A stretch of 64,000 nucleotides of DNA from Rhizobium leguminosarum (GCF_001652265.1 NZ_LWBS01000154.1:1-64000); one strand, 5' to 3'. Numbered from the stretch's first letter, positions 45,720 to 53,520 are shown. The notes: a model not told the origin generated them from the sequence alone. Numbers and translations are program-made.

Positions 45720-45938
45720 ATGGCGAGCTTTTACGCCCAACTGCGGCTCGCCGATGAATATGACGCGGCGCAAGAGCGGGGCGAAGTCGCCGGGCAAAGG
45801 ACGGCGCCAGCAGGCGTTCCGAGAGGGAACGCCCGCCAACTGCCGCCGATATCGGGCTAACCCGTAAGGACTTTTATGAAGCCCGTGTCATCCGCCGACG
45901 CCGCGTGGGACACAGCGAACTCGCAGCAGTATCGGCTG
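45720..45938 (+). pseudogene. Frameshifted rhizobial conserved hypothetical gene
   Basis: The ATG frame gives MASFYAQLRLADEYDAAQER followed by GEVAG and stops at 45860. A second frame from about 45842 gives AADIGLTRKDFYEARVIRRRR. Together they match the layout of a conserved rhizobial mobile-element protein, as I recall it, whose two parts are normally one frame. The join is disrupted between about 45795 and 45842. The family function is unknown to me; ADIGLTRKD.YEAR looks like a helix-turn-helix. Confidence 0.6.
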
Positions 45939-46442
45939 CTACTCTCCCGTTTGGGGATTCCTTGCATATCGTTCGCCGGTTTGGGGGTTTCTTGCCCCTT
46001 CGCCCTGCGATTTCCCCGAGCCTGTCGGACCACTCTCCTTGGAGCCAGGCGCTTCGGCTCCGTTTTGCGGCCCGCCCAACCAATCTTTTGTACCTGCCGC
46101 CTCCTTCGCCTGATCGCCGGTTCCGGTGGGCACTACGACTTGCTGCCCGTTCTGCTGATAAGTGGCTTCCTCTCCGTTTTGCGGCCCGCCTAACCAATCA
46201 CCGGAGCCGCCCGTTAGTGAACCTTTCGGCGCCTTCTTCTCATTAATGTCGACTGCGGGGACACGACCACGATCATCGTTGGAAGCAGGCTCTTCGGCTC
46301 GGTTTTGCGGCACTACAACTTGCTGCCCGTTCTGTTGATAGCCGGCTTGGTCCTCGTGGCCCTTCAACTGATTGACAGCTGCGTATTCGGGGGGGTCTTG
46401 GATTATCTTCTTGGCGGGAGGAATCTTAGAGTTCTCGGTCAT
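45939..46442 (-). CDS. Repetitive Gln/Gly/Pro-rich hydrophilic protein
   Basis: This is a 167-residue protein starting at MTENSKIPPAKK, with GGAG 6 bases upstream. It is low-complexity and strongly hydrophilic. It has internal repeats: YQQNGQQVVVP twice, DWLGGPQNG(E/A)EA twice, and ARNPQTGE twice at the very end. No signal peptide or known domain is seen. The repeats suggest an extended, perhaps multivalent binding protein. Its gene is transcribed against its neighbours. Confidence 0.65.
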   Translation of the reverse strand: MTENSKIPPAKKIIQDPPEYAAVNQLKGHEDQAGYQQNGQQVVVPQNRAEEPASNDDRGRVPAVDINEKKAPKGSLTGGSGDWLGGPQNGEEATYQQNGQQVVVPTGTGDQAKEAAGTKDWLGGPQNGAEAPGSKESGPTGSGKSQGEGARNPQTGERYARNPQTGE

Positions 46443-46561
46443 GACGATCTCCACTGTTGCGCGTTGTTGGGTTGGTAAGGCAACACCCAAAACCTATCAG
46501 ACCGACGACTTAAAATCTACCCTAGGCTTTGATTGTAATTTTTACTTTGTAAAGTTGTATA

Positions 46562-46756
46562 TTACCAGCGACATCGACAGCGGTGCTTTTCGGGGCCCGG
46601 AAGCGATGGGGCCGGCGGTCGTGTTCTGATCCAATCGGCCTTGAAGCCGGTGCCCTTGTATTGCTCGCGCATGCAGGACTCCACGATGTCGGCAGAGCCT
46701 TGGGGTAAGCGATGGTACTCCACCAGCCTTTCAACAAATTCGCGGACCCGACCGCC
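46562..46756 (-). pseudogene. Protein-coding remnant without a clear start
   Basis: One minus-strand frame reads VREFVERLVEYHRLPQGSAD, then IVESCMREQYKGTGFKADWI and RTRPPAPSLPG, before stopping at 46562. The composition is clearly protein-like, unlike the other frames, but a stop precedes it and no ribosome site is visible. It is probably the tail of a broken gene. The remaining bases of 46443-46841 hold only an AT-rich upstream patch. Confidence 0.4.
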
Positions 46757-46841
46757 TCACCATCATGCGTGTAAGGGATTCCCCTTTACGAGATAGGTGG
46801 ACAAATGTGGACATGGGATACTCCGGAAAATGGAGTCGCAC

Positions 46842-47021
46842 ATGCTGCAAAAGATGCTTACGCCTCAAGAAGTTCTCAGTGAAATCAAGGTGTCATCCCG
46901 CACGTTGCGTCGATGGCTGCAGGCATCGAAGTTTCCGGAGCCCATTCGTATCGGCAACACGCGCCGATGGGATGAGCGCGAGGTGCAAGCCTACCTCGCC
47001 ACTCGCAAGAAGGACGGGTGA
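46842..47021 (+). CDS. AlpA/excisionase-like DNA-binding protein
   Basis: This is a 59-residue protein. The ATG at 46842 (MLQKMLTPQEVLSEI) has GGAG 6 bases upstream. TPQEVLSEIKVSSRTLRRWL followed by FPEPIRIGNTRRWDEREVQAYLA is the standard AlpA/MerR-like winged helix of P4-type elements. Such proteins activate the integrase gene or bend DNA for excision. It lies 3 bp before the tape-measure gene, so it could also switch on that module. Confidence 0.85.
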   Translation: MLQKMLTPQEVLSEIKVSSRTLRRWLQASKFPEPIRIGNTRRWDEREVQAYLATRKKDG

Positions 47022-47024
47022 GCT

Positions 47025-48869
47025 ATGGCGGCCAATGCCGAGGCATCAGTTACCTTAAGCCTGATCGACCGGGTCACCGGCCCCATCAAGCGCATCGCCG
47101 CGCGGATCTCCGCGATTTCAAAGCGTATCGCGCTTGACCGGGTCGGCCGCTCCATTACCAACATCGGGAACCGGTTCCGCGGCCTCGCCGATGGCATCGG
47201 GCGGACCTCGGGTCGGCTCGCCGGCTTGTTAGGTCTCCTCGGCGCCGGTGGGGCCGGGGCCATCGCAACCGCCTACGGGCTCGCGAAATCCGCATCCGAT
47301 GTAGGCTCCGAAATTCATGATATGGCGGCGCAACTCGGTATCGGGACGCAAACGCTTTCCGAGTATCTGCACGTCGCAGATCAGGCCGGCGCCTCTGGTG
47401 AAGCCTTTGCCAAGGGCGTCGAAAAGCTCGGCATCAACGCCGTGGAAGCGAGCAAAGGCAATAAGCAACTCGCGGCCGCCTTCCAGAGCCTGGGAGTTCA
47501 CGTCAAGGGATCCGGCGGAAAGCTGCGCTCCGCTGAAGAAATACTTGATGACACCATGCTTGCACTCACCAAGATCAAGGATCCGTTGAAGCGTAACGCG
47601 CTCGTTTTCAAGGTGTTCGGGAAGTCCGGCGTTGAACTTACCAAGATGCTCGCTGATGGCGCTGAAGGCATCAAGGCGGGGCGAGAAGAGGCCCGTAAGC
47701 TTGGCATCGTCTGGTCGCAAGATGCCGCCAACGCCGCCGATGCTTTTGGCGACGGTGTCAACGCGCTCGGAAAGCGTCTCAACGCGTTCAAGACGTTCGT
47801 GGGCGTCCAGCTTTTGCCCGTTATCAATGATGCCGTCGAAAGCATCAACAATTGGCTCGACGCAAATTCCGGGCTGATCCGTTCCAAGCTTGCCGAGTGG
47901 GTTCAGCGTCTCGGTGGCTTCGTGCGCGACCTCATCAATCCCACCTCGCAAATCAGGATCAAGTTTGACGAATTCGCCACATCCATAGCCAATGCGTATT
48001 CCAAGGTGAAACCCTTTGTGGACTTCATCGGGGGACCTATGAATGCCGCGCTAGGTCTTATCGGGCTTTGGGCACTGGCACCGGCTATCACCGCCATCAC
48101 GCTTCTTGCCACCGCGTTCCTCGGACTCGGTGCCTCAATTGCAGGCTTTGCGGTCAAGTCCTTGTTCCAAGGCGTGAGAGGCATTGCCTCGCTTTTCGCG
48201 GGCATGGCTGGCACCGCTACCACCGCCGGGGCCACCGCTGGCGCCAGTTACGGCAACGCCTTCACGAGGAGCCTACGCGGTGCCATCCGGGTCGGGCTTC
48301 TTGGCCTCGGCGCCTATGCGGCTTCACAGATCATCGCGGATATGCCCACCACCAAGGAAGGCTGGACGGAACGCCTCAAGGAAAACAAGGCGTCCGATGA
48401 CGCGAGAAGCCAAGCCATCATGGATAATGGCGGCGGCGCGGTGAACAAAGCCCTCGGCTTCGATTTCTTCCGGCAAAAAGACGACTTCGAGAACTCGACG
48501 GCGAAGAAGCTTTTAGACGGGATCAAGGGTTTGTTCTCCGGATCCGGGAAGCCGGTGGCCGGGGTGTCCGGGTCGCTTGTGGTAGCCGATGCCCTCGCGG
48601 CGCGGCGGTATGGCTTCGGCGGATCCACCACGGACACCCTTCCAGGCAAGGCAAAGGATGACGCCGCCGCGGCGGTGCCTGACATGATCGCGAGCAATAG
48701 GACCACGAGCGTCACGGCCCCTGTGAATGTCAACGTGACAATCAATGCGCCCGCCGGTGCCGACGCCGCTGCGATGGCGGCTATTGCTCGCCGTGAGTTC
48801 GAAGACGCCGGCAAGGATCAAGCCAGAAAGATCCAGTCCGCAATATCTTCCTCGCTATCGGATAACTGA
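47025..48869 (+). CDS. Phage tail tape-measure protein
   Basis: This is a 614-residue protein. The N-terminal phage-tail motif is ASVTLSLIDRVTGPIKRIAARISAISKRI, followed by a tape-measure core (IHDMAAQLGIGTQTLSEYLHVADQAGASGEAFAKGVEKL; KDPLKRNALVFKVFGKSGVELTKML). The central part has two or three hydrophobic segments (about 340-400), and the tail ends in a serine-rich stretch. It is short for a tape measure, so by the usual rule of about 1.5 angstrom per residue it would set a tail near 90 nm. No tail-tube, chaperone or capsid gene lies nearby, which is unusual. Confidence 0.85.
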   Translation: MAANAEASVTLSLIDRVTGPIKRIAARISAISKRIALDRVGRSITNIGNRFRGLADGIGRTSGRLAGLLGLLGAGGAGAIATAYGLAKSASDVGSEIHDMAAQLGIGTQTLSEYLHVADQAGASGEAFAKGVEKLGINAVEASKGNKQLAAAFQSLGVHVKGSGGKLRSAEEILDDTMLALTKIKDPLKRNALVFKVFGKSGVELTKMLADGAEGIKAGREEARKLGIVWSQDAANAADAFGDGVNALGKRLNAFKTFVGVQLLPVINDAVESINNWLDANSGLIRSKLAEWVQRLGGFVRDLINPTSQIRIKFDEFATSIANAYSKVKPFVDFIGGPMNAALGLIGLWALAPAITAITLLATAFLGLGASIAGFAVKSLFQGVRGIASLFAGMAGTATTAGATAGASYGNAFTRSLRGAIRVGLLGLGAYAASQIIADMPTTKEGWTERLKENKASDDARSQAIMDNGGGAVNKALGFDFFRQKDDFENSTAKKLLDGIKGLFSGSGKPVAGVSGSLVVADALAARRYGFGGSTTDTLPGKAKDDAAAAVPDMIASNRTTSVTAPVNVNVTINAPAGADAAAMAAIARREFEDAGKDQARKIQSAISSSLSDN

Positions 48870-48873
48870 CGCG

Positions 48874-49512
48874 ATGTACCGCCCATTGATCTCGCCCCGT
48901 GTCCTGGCAATTCATCCCGCCCACAACGATATAGGCGAAACTCTCACTTGGCTTGAGCTTTGCGCTCCCGTTCCCGGTGGTGGATCCGCAACGATTGATC
49001 TTTTAGTCGGGGAAGCCGCCGAAAGCGTAAGCGCATCAATAGCGAGGGCCGCCGCTGGCACGTTATTAGCTGTGGTCATGCCGATAGGGGAAAGCAACGA
49101 GCACACCGGCCGCCCGTGGTATCGCGGGGCAATTGGACCCGCTTCCGAACTTGCCTTGCCCCCTATGGCGAACATCGGTGACGACGCTGATGAAATGGAG
49201 TCCGCAATCGTAGCGCCGAAAGTGATCCGGGTTTATCCCGGAGAAGAGGCCCATGACTATCTAAGTGAACCGCTTGTGGGCCGGGCGCTGACTTGCTTAG
49301 ATCTTCTTGTTGGCGACGAGTCCGGTGGCCTCATGCATTTCCTCGTCAAAATGCGTCCCTATGAAGTCGAGAATGTGCTTACTGCGGCGCGCGCTGTGCA
49401 TAATCCGCTTGTTTTCTGGCATCAGCGGCCACTTGCCATCGCCCATAAGAAGACCGGAAAATTCATCGCGTTCGGCAACATCGAGCGCCTGGGCACGCGT
49501 GGTTTACGCTAG
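48874..49512 (+). CDS. Hypothetical protein coupled to the tape measure
   Basis: This is a 212-residue protein starting 4 bp after the tape-measure stop (MYRPLISPRVLAIH). It is beta-rich, with two similar segments: TWLELCAPVPGGGSATIDLLVGEA and TCLDLLVGDESGGLMHFLVKM. No family is recognised; the position suggests a tail-associated protein. Its last 9 bp overlap the convergent regulator gene at 49504. Confidence 0.65.
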   Translation: MYRPLISPRVLAIHPAHNDIGETLTWLELCAPVPGGGSATIDLLVGEAAESVSASIARAAAGTLLAVVMPIGESNEHTGRPWYRGAIGPASELALPPMANIGDDADEMESAIVAPKVIRVYPGEEAHDYLSEPLVGRALTCLDLLVGDESGGLMHFLVKMRPYEVENVLTAARAVHNPLVFWHQRPLAIAHKKTGKFIAFGNIERLGTRGLR

Positions 49513-49896
49513 ATCATCTACGGAGATCTCAAGAGCGGCGGCGATCTTCTTGATGGTCTCGAAGCTTCCGTCGCGCTCGCCCTTTTCAATCTGCAAAAGG
49601 AACCCGGCGCTTATCTCCGCGTTCTCGGCGAGCTGGCGAGCGGTGATGCCGCGGAACTCTCTCCACGCTTTGATTTTGCTTTCGCCGTCAATGATTCGGT
49701 TCGCGAACTCGGCAGGCATCAACTCTTCTTCGCCGGCGGCGAGGCGTTGCTGGAAGACACGAACCGCCTCGGCGTCGGCGCGATTTTCAAGCGCTTCAAT
49801 TAATAGATTGTATTCGGACTCCGGAATGACCGCTAGCCTATCACCGGCGGCAGTCGTGATGAACTGGGCTCGCATTGTGCTTTTTTTGTCAGTCAT
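49504..49896 (-). CDS. Antitoxin-like HTH regulator, no partner toxin visible
   Basis: This is a 130-residue protein (MTDKKSTMRAQFITTAAGD). The N-terminal segment ITTAAGDRLAVIPESEYNLLIEALEN resembles Phd/prevent-host-death antitoxins. The C-terminal half is an XRE helix-turn-helix: WREFRGITARQLAENAEISAGFLLQIEKGERDGSFETIKKIAAAL. HigA-type antitoxins share this second part. No toxin gene is adjacent on the same strand, so it may be an orphan antitoxin or the element's repressor. Confidence 0.78.
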   Translation of the reverse strand: MTDKKSTMRAQFITTAAGDRLAVIPESEYNLLIEALENRADAEAVRVFQQRLAAGEEELMPAEFANRIIDGESKIKAWREFRGITARQLAENAEISAGFLLQIEKGERDGSFETIKKIAAALEISVDDLA

Positions 49897-49932
49897 GTCC
49901 GGAGCCTTGCTTTGCGAAGCTTTTGATCGCCA

Positions 49933-50514
49933 CTATTTAACAGACCGAGTGCCCTTGCGTTCGTTTTTCGCCACGAAATCGATCAGCGCCGAAACTCGGT
50001 ATAAAACTTTTCCACCAGCTTTAGAGTAAATGGGGCCGCGCTTTCCGCTTCGCCAACGGGCAAGCGTGACATCGGAAATCCGGAGGTAGGCTGCCGCCTC
50101 TGGCGCAGTCAAGCACATGTCCGGGGACAGGTCTTCGAGGCTAACAAGCGCGGGCGCGTCGATCGGTGCGTGCGGCTCCGCAAATGAGCCGCTGGCATTT
50201 TTCCAGTAACCGATGGCGGCGGCTTCCATTGCGTCTGCCACGGGGGATTCCTTAAAGATAGCCTTCTCCCGCTCCGCTAGGGATATCGCCTCAAGAGCGG
50301 CTTCGTGGCTGGTCGCCGGGCTCCGCCAGTTGGTGAGAGCGGCATCAGGGCCGAGCACTAAAGCCGCAAACAGATCTTCTTCGGTCCCCTCCGGTAAATC
50401 GTCAGGGGTTGCGTCGTAAGCTGCCAGGCCATCGCGGTAGGCATTGATCGCGATGAGAAGTGGATCCGCCGGAATTGTCATCTTGGCGGATGTAACGGTG
50501 AGGACTTCAGCCAT
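49933..50514 (-). CDS. HTH protein with long N-terminal extension
   Basis: This is a 193-residue protein (MAEVLTVTSAKMTIPADPLL). Residues 1-125 are helical and unknown. Residues about 130-185, CLTAPEAAAYLRISDVTLARW followed by GPIYSKAGGKVLYRVSALIDFV, form an HTH_17/excisionase-type domain. It is divergent from the ribbon-helix-helix gene at 50599 with an 84-bp intergenic region, a layout like a regulatory switch. It may control the element's early genes. Confidence 0.72.
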   Translation of the reverse strand: MAEVLTVTSAKMTIPADPLLIAINAYRDGLAAYDATPDDLPEGTEEDLFAALVLGPDAALTNWRSPATSHEAALEAISLAEREKAIFKESPVADAMEAAAIGYWKNASGSFAEPHAPIDAPALVSLEDLSPDMCLTAPEAAAYLRISDVTLARWRSGKRGPIYSKAGGKVLYRVSALIDFVAKNERKGTRSVK

Positions 50515-50598
50515 GTGCGTTAACCTTTTCGGGGTTTGTTAAGTGTGGGCGGGCAATTCGATCTTCCCGTCGCTCCGCAATTTGTGTATAACATAAAT

Positions 50599-50805
50599 AT
50601 GTCAAAGTCAATTAATGTTAAACATAAAATGCGAGGCCGACCCGCAACCGGCAAAACGCCGATTACGGGTGTCCGGCTCGCAGATGAAATCGGCGAAGCA
50701 CTCGATAAGTTTGCTGAACAGGAAGTCGATGCGCCCACGCGTTCGGAGGCTATTCGTCGCATCCTTCGCGAGTGGCTCTCAGCCAACGGATACCTGCCGA
50801 AATAG
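50599..50805 (+). CDS. Ribbon-helix-helix regulator
   Basis: This is a 68-residue protein (MSKSINVKHKMRGRPATGKTP); a start at MRGRPATGK (50629) is possible. ITGVRLADEIGEALDKFAEQ followed by APTRSEAIRRILREWL is a complete Arc/MetJ-type ribbon-helix-helix fold. It is divergent from 49933-50514. A truncated relative with 23 identical bases sits outside the element at 29130-29222. It is probably a repressor or antitoxin-like regulator. Confidence 0.78.
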   Translation: MSKSINVKHKMRGRPATGKTPITGVRLADEIGEALDKFAEQEVDAPTRSEAIRRILREWLSANGYLPK

Positions 50806-50939
50806 ACCTAGCGGGGCGGGCGCGAAAGCTCGGCTTCCACGACGTGAAGCTGCTCACCGGCCACGCCAGGTTAAAGGCAAGAAATCTTAGATCCAACTTA
50901 TCTCAGCGTCCTCTCTTCAGTTTGAAGCAAATTCAACCA

Positions 50940-51040
50940 GTTAAGAAGGTGTTACCTTTAACCTCGAAAATTCTCGGGCAAATACTGGTTGTCAACTCCT
51001 GCTTTACACTCTACTTGACACTCGATACAGTGTGCAAATC
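50940..51040 (+). promoter_or_regulatory. Promoter region of the three-gene cassette
   Basis: TTGACA at 51015-51020 is a good -35 box; the -10 is weak. It overlaps the inverted repeat ACACT (51018-51022) / AGTGT (51029-51033). Upstream lies AAGGT-GTT-ACCTT near 50946. The 255-bp gap holds no gene. Repressor control of the cassette is inferred. Confidence 0.45.
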
Positions 51041-51060
51041 ACTCCTGGGATAGCCGCCAC

Positions 51061-51864
51061 ATGGATTCAGAAAATTTTGACCCGCTGCACGGAGCGGCAC
51101 CAAAAGAGATTCCTTTATCCAAAGCGCCGCTTGCATCTGTGCTCTGCCAAGTAAGATTTCCTGACATTGTGCAAGTCAGGGATATCAACTTCATCGGACC
51201 CTTTCAGGAGAAACTTCGCGTCTCCTATCCACTGTTCTCTGGCGATATAGTCCAGACGTTCAATATCGTCCCGGAGGGGCTCCAAGCCAGTCAGGATCAG
51301 TTGTGGCGTCTGTCGGACGCCGATGCGAACTGGCGGATATCGCTTGGCGCTAATTTCATCGCGCTTGAGACCAAGAAATATTCGTCAAGGGCGGATTTTC
51401 TGAAGAGGCTTAGTTTCGTGTTGTCCGCCCTTGAAGAGACGATCCGGCCGACCCACGTCTGGCGCGTAGGTGTCCGGTATGTAGATCGCGTTGAGACTTC
51501 GTCCTTGGGCAATATTCGAGATATGCTGCGCCATGAAATGGCTGGCCTCAGTGCGACTGAGCTTCGTCACGCGTTCAATCATTCGGTCTCTGAGGTTGCT
51601 TGCAAGGTCGATGAGGGGACCCTTCTTGTAAAATGGGGGATTCTACCGGCTAACGGCAGTCATGAGCCCGAGGTTATGCCACCGATCAACGATGAATCGT
51701 GGTTTTTGGACATTGATGTTGCCCATGAGTACCGGGTCGGTCCGCGGCAGTTTCGCGTTGATGAACTGGTCGCTGACGCGGAACGAAAGGCAGAACGATG
51801 CTACAGCTTCTTTAGGTGGGCTGTTACGGACGAATTCTTGCGTAGATTTGGGGGAGAGCTTTGA
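51061..51864 (+). CDS. TIGR04255-like family protein (cassette gene 1)
   Basis: This is a 267-residue soluble protein. IPLSKAPLASVLCQVRFPDI, the YPLFSGD segment, the RISLGANFIALETKKYSSRADFL region and RVGVRYVDRVE follow the order of the sporadically distributed TIGR04255 family, whose function is unknown. No signal or membrane helix is seen. It ends in a 4-bp ATGA overlap with gene 2. Codon use and lower GC set it apart from the core genome. Confidence 0.6.
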   Translation: MDSENFDPLHGAAPKEIPLSKAPLASVLCQVRFPDIVQVRDINFIGPFQEKLRVSYPLFSGDIVQTFNIVPEGLQASQDQLWRLSDADANWRISLGANFIALETKKYSSRADFLKRLSFVLSALEETIRPTHVWRVGVRYVDRVETSSLGNIRDMLRHEMAGLSATELRHAFNHSVSEVACKVDEGTLLVKWGILPANGSHEPEVMPPINDESWFLDIDVAHEYRVGPRQFRVDELVADAERKAERCYSFFRWAVTDEFLRRFGGEL

Positions 51865-52592
51865 TGATTGCTGAAGTCCCCTACGGGGATCCGGAAACGG
51901 TTATCGAGCGGCGGTTGGGAACGTCTCCATGTGCGGACGGCCATAATCCCCCTATCGTCATGTTTGATCCCAAGGCAAAGGTTTTGATAGTTGGGGGCAA
52001 TTTTGCGTCTTCAATAGTATCGGGTTGGACCTCAAGTGATTGGTACTCCATCTCTGCGAGCATCGGCCGAAATACGACTTCGACGTTTGAAAAGGTTCGA
52101 CCGGTCGAACCTGCTGCCGGCGAATTTGAGCCTCAAGACGCTTCAGGCCAAATCGCGGAGATTCGACGGCTGCTCGGTGTAAGCGTCGATCAATTGGGCA
52201 GGCTGTTAGGTTGTTCAAGGCAGGCATTTTACGATTGGCAAAAAGGACTAAAAGTATCGCTGGTTAACCGGGAGCGAATTTCCAAGTTGCTTGCGACTTT
52301 GCAGCATATTGACCGGGGATCGGTCGAAGAGAATCAGAATCTTCTTTTTGCCAGCGAAAACGGATTTTCGATTTTCGCGCTCCTTGAAGCTGGCGAGTAC
52401 GACCGGGTTCGAACTTTGACAGCTAAAGGACCGGGCCGACCAGACGCGCTGTGGAAGAAAAAAGATCAAACACACTCAAAATTTGCAGATGAGTGGTACG
52501 ATAGACTTATCGCTTCTGACGACATTGGTGATTCGGCAGAAGGGTTTGTTGGCCGAGAAACCGGAAAGAGGCTTCGGCTCAAGAAATCGTAG
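51861..52592 (+). CDS. HTH-containing hypothetical protein (cassette gene 2)
   Basis: This is a 243-residue protein starting at ATG in a 4-bp overlap. Residues 1-80 are unknown (PPIVMFDPKAKVLIVGGNF). Residues about 95-145, IAEIRRLLGVSVDQLGRLLG followed by CSRQAFYDWQKGLKVSLVNRERI, form a clear XRE-like helix-turn-helix. The C-terminus (FALLEAGEYDRVRTLTAKGPGRP) is charged. It may regulate the cassette or pair with the gene 1 product. Confidence 0.65.
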   Translation: MMIAEVPYGDPETVIERRLGTSPCADGHNPPIVMFDPKAKVLIVGGNFASSIVSGWTSSDWYSISASIGRNTTSTFEKVRPVEPAAGEFEPQDASGQIAEIRRLLGVSVDQLGRLLGCSRQAFYDWQKGLKVSLVNRERISKLLATLQHIDRGSVEENQNLLFASENGFSIFALLEAGEYDRVRTLTAKGPGRPDALWKKKDQTHSKFADEWYDRLIASDDIGDSAEGFVGRETGKRLRLKKS

Positions 52593-52600
52593 AGAGCTGA

Positions 52601-53428
52601 ATGAATTCGACGGTAGATGCGTCTTCGGATATAGATAAGTCCTCTTTGGACAAGTGGCGCCAGGGCGACTACACGGTCGACATCAAGCAGTTCTTGGTGG
52701 TTGACAGTGTTGAAGACGGCGAGCTTGTGCCATTCGGGTTGGATGTGCCGGGTTTCGTCGTTATTAGCCAGACCTGTGACATCGTCAATTTTGGACCCGG
52801 CAAAGAGCATGTTGTGGTTTGCCCGCTCCGGGAAGTCACTGAAAGCTTTCTGAAGGAAATTCAAAGCGGTCGAACGCCAGTGGCCGCGAAGCTTCAACAC
52901 CCTCCTAAAGCGAATCTCGTTATCGACCTAAACCGCATGATGACAGTGCCAAAGAGCGTTTTGAGTACGCTAAAACGCGAAGTCGGATTTAGTGATGATG
53001 CCGAGAGGAACCGTTTTGGCGAGGCGCTGGCTCGTAAGCACGGTCGGTTTGCCTTCCCTGATGATTTCAACGACGAGGTGCTCGGCGCCATCCGAAGCAA
53101 AATGCAGAAGTGGCACGATCGGGACTCGGATAACGGAAAGGCGTTACGTTCAATCGCGAGCATTCGCGCAACCGCCGCACCGGATTGGGATGCGAAGGTA
53201 GTTGAGGTTGGCTTCAGGGCGATATTGCACCCACAGGACCGGAGGCTGGTCTCTAACGAAAAGATAAATGATGTGTTGAAGTCGCTTTTTGACGGTGTGC
53301 TGTGGCCCGCGAAATACAACAGGGCTAGTCCGCTGTTCATCATGCAAACCTTGGCCGACTTAAGTGCGCAAGATTATGTCGACAGCATGCCTATCGACTG
53401 GGACTATCTCTCTAGTTCGTCGAGATAG
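52601..53428 (+). CDS. Hypothetical protein with QTCDI motif (cassette gene 3)
   Basis: This is a 275-residue protein (MNSTVDASSDIDKSSLDKWR) starting 8 bp after gene 2. The early segment FVVISQTCDIVNFGPGKEHVVVCPL is a recognisable motif of uncharacterised proteins from mobile and defence loci. The rest is charged with no catalytic motif I can name. It is the last gene before attR. Together with genes 1 and 2 it forms a compact cassette at the usual cargo position of such elements. Confidence 0.62.
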   Translation: MNSTVDASSDIDKSSLDKWRQGDYTVDIKQFLVVDSVEDGELVPFGLDVPGFVVISQTCDIVNFGPGKEHVVVCPLREVTESFLKEIQSGRTPVAAKLQHPPKANLVIDLNRMMTVPKSVLSTLKREVGFSDDAERNRFGEALARKHGRFAFPDDFNDEVLGAIRSKMQKWHDRDSDNGKALRSIASIRATAAPDWDAKVVEVGFRAILHPQDRRLVSNEKINDVLKSLFDGVLWPAKYNRASPLFIMQTLADLSAQDYVDSMPIDWDYLSSSSR

Positions 53429-53500
53429 AATCGGGCCGGTTTCCGGTGATTCGCGGACTCCACCCCAATATGCTGAATGGACGAATGGGTACGAGGTTCC

Positions 53501-53520
53501 GGTAGCTATGTGGTCGCTGA
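53501..53520. repeat. Right copy of the 20-bp arm-site repeat
   Basis: GGTAGCTATGTGGTCGCTGA differs from 38691-38710 in one base. It lies 61 bp inside attR and is in the same orientation as the left copy, as expected for integrase or excisionase arm sites. Confidence 0.65.

Noticed and set aside
45905..46246. Plus-strand frame opposite the repetitive protein gene
   Set aside because: It has no start signal and reads through the antisense of the repeats; the minus-strand frame has a good ribosome site and internal peptide repeats.
45939..46442. HU-like protein suggested by the NPQTGE motif
   Set aside because: Only the short loop motif matches; the rest of the HU fold is absent and the protein is low-complexity.
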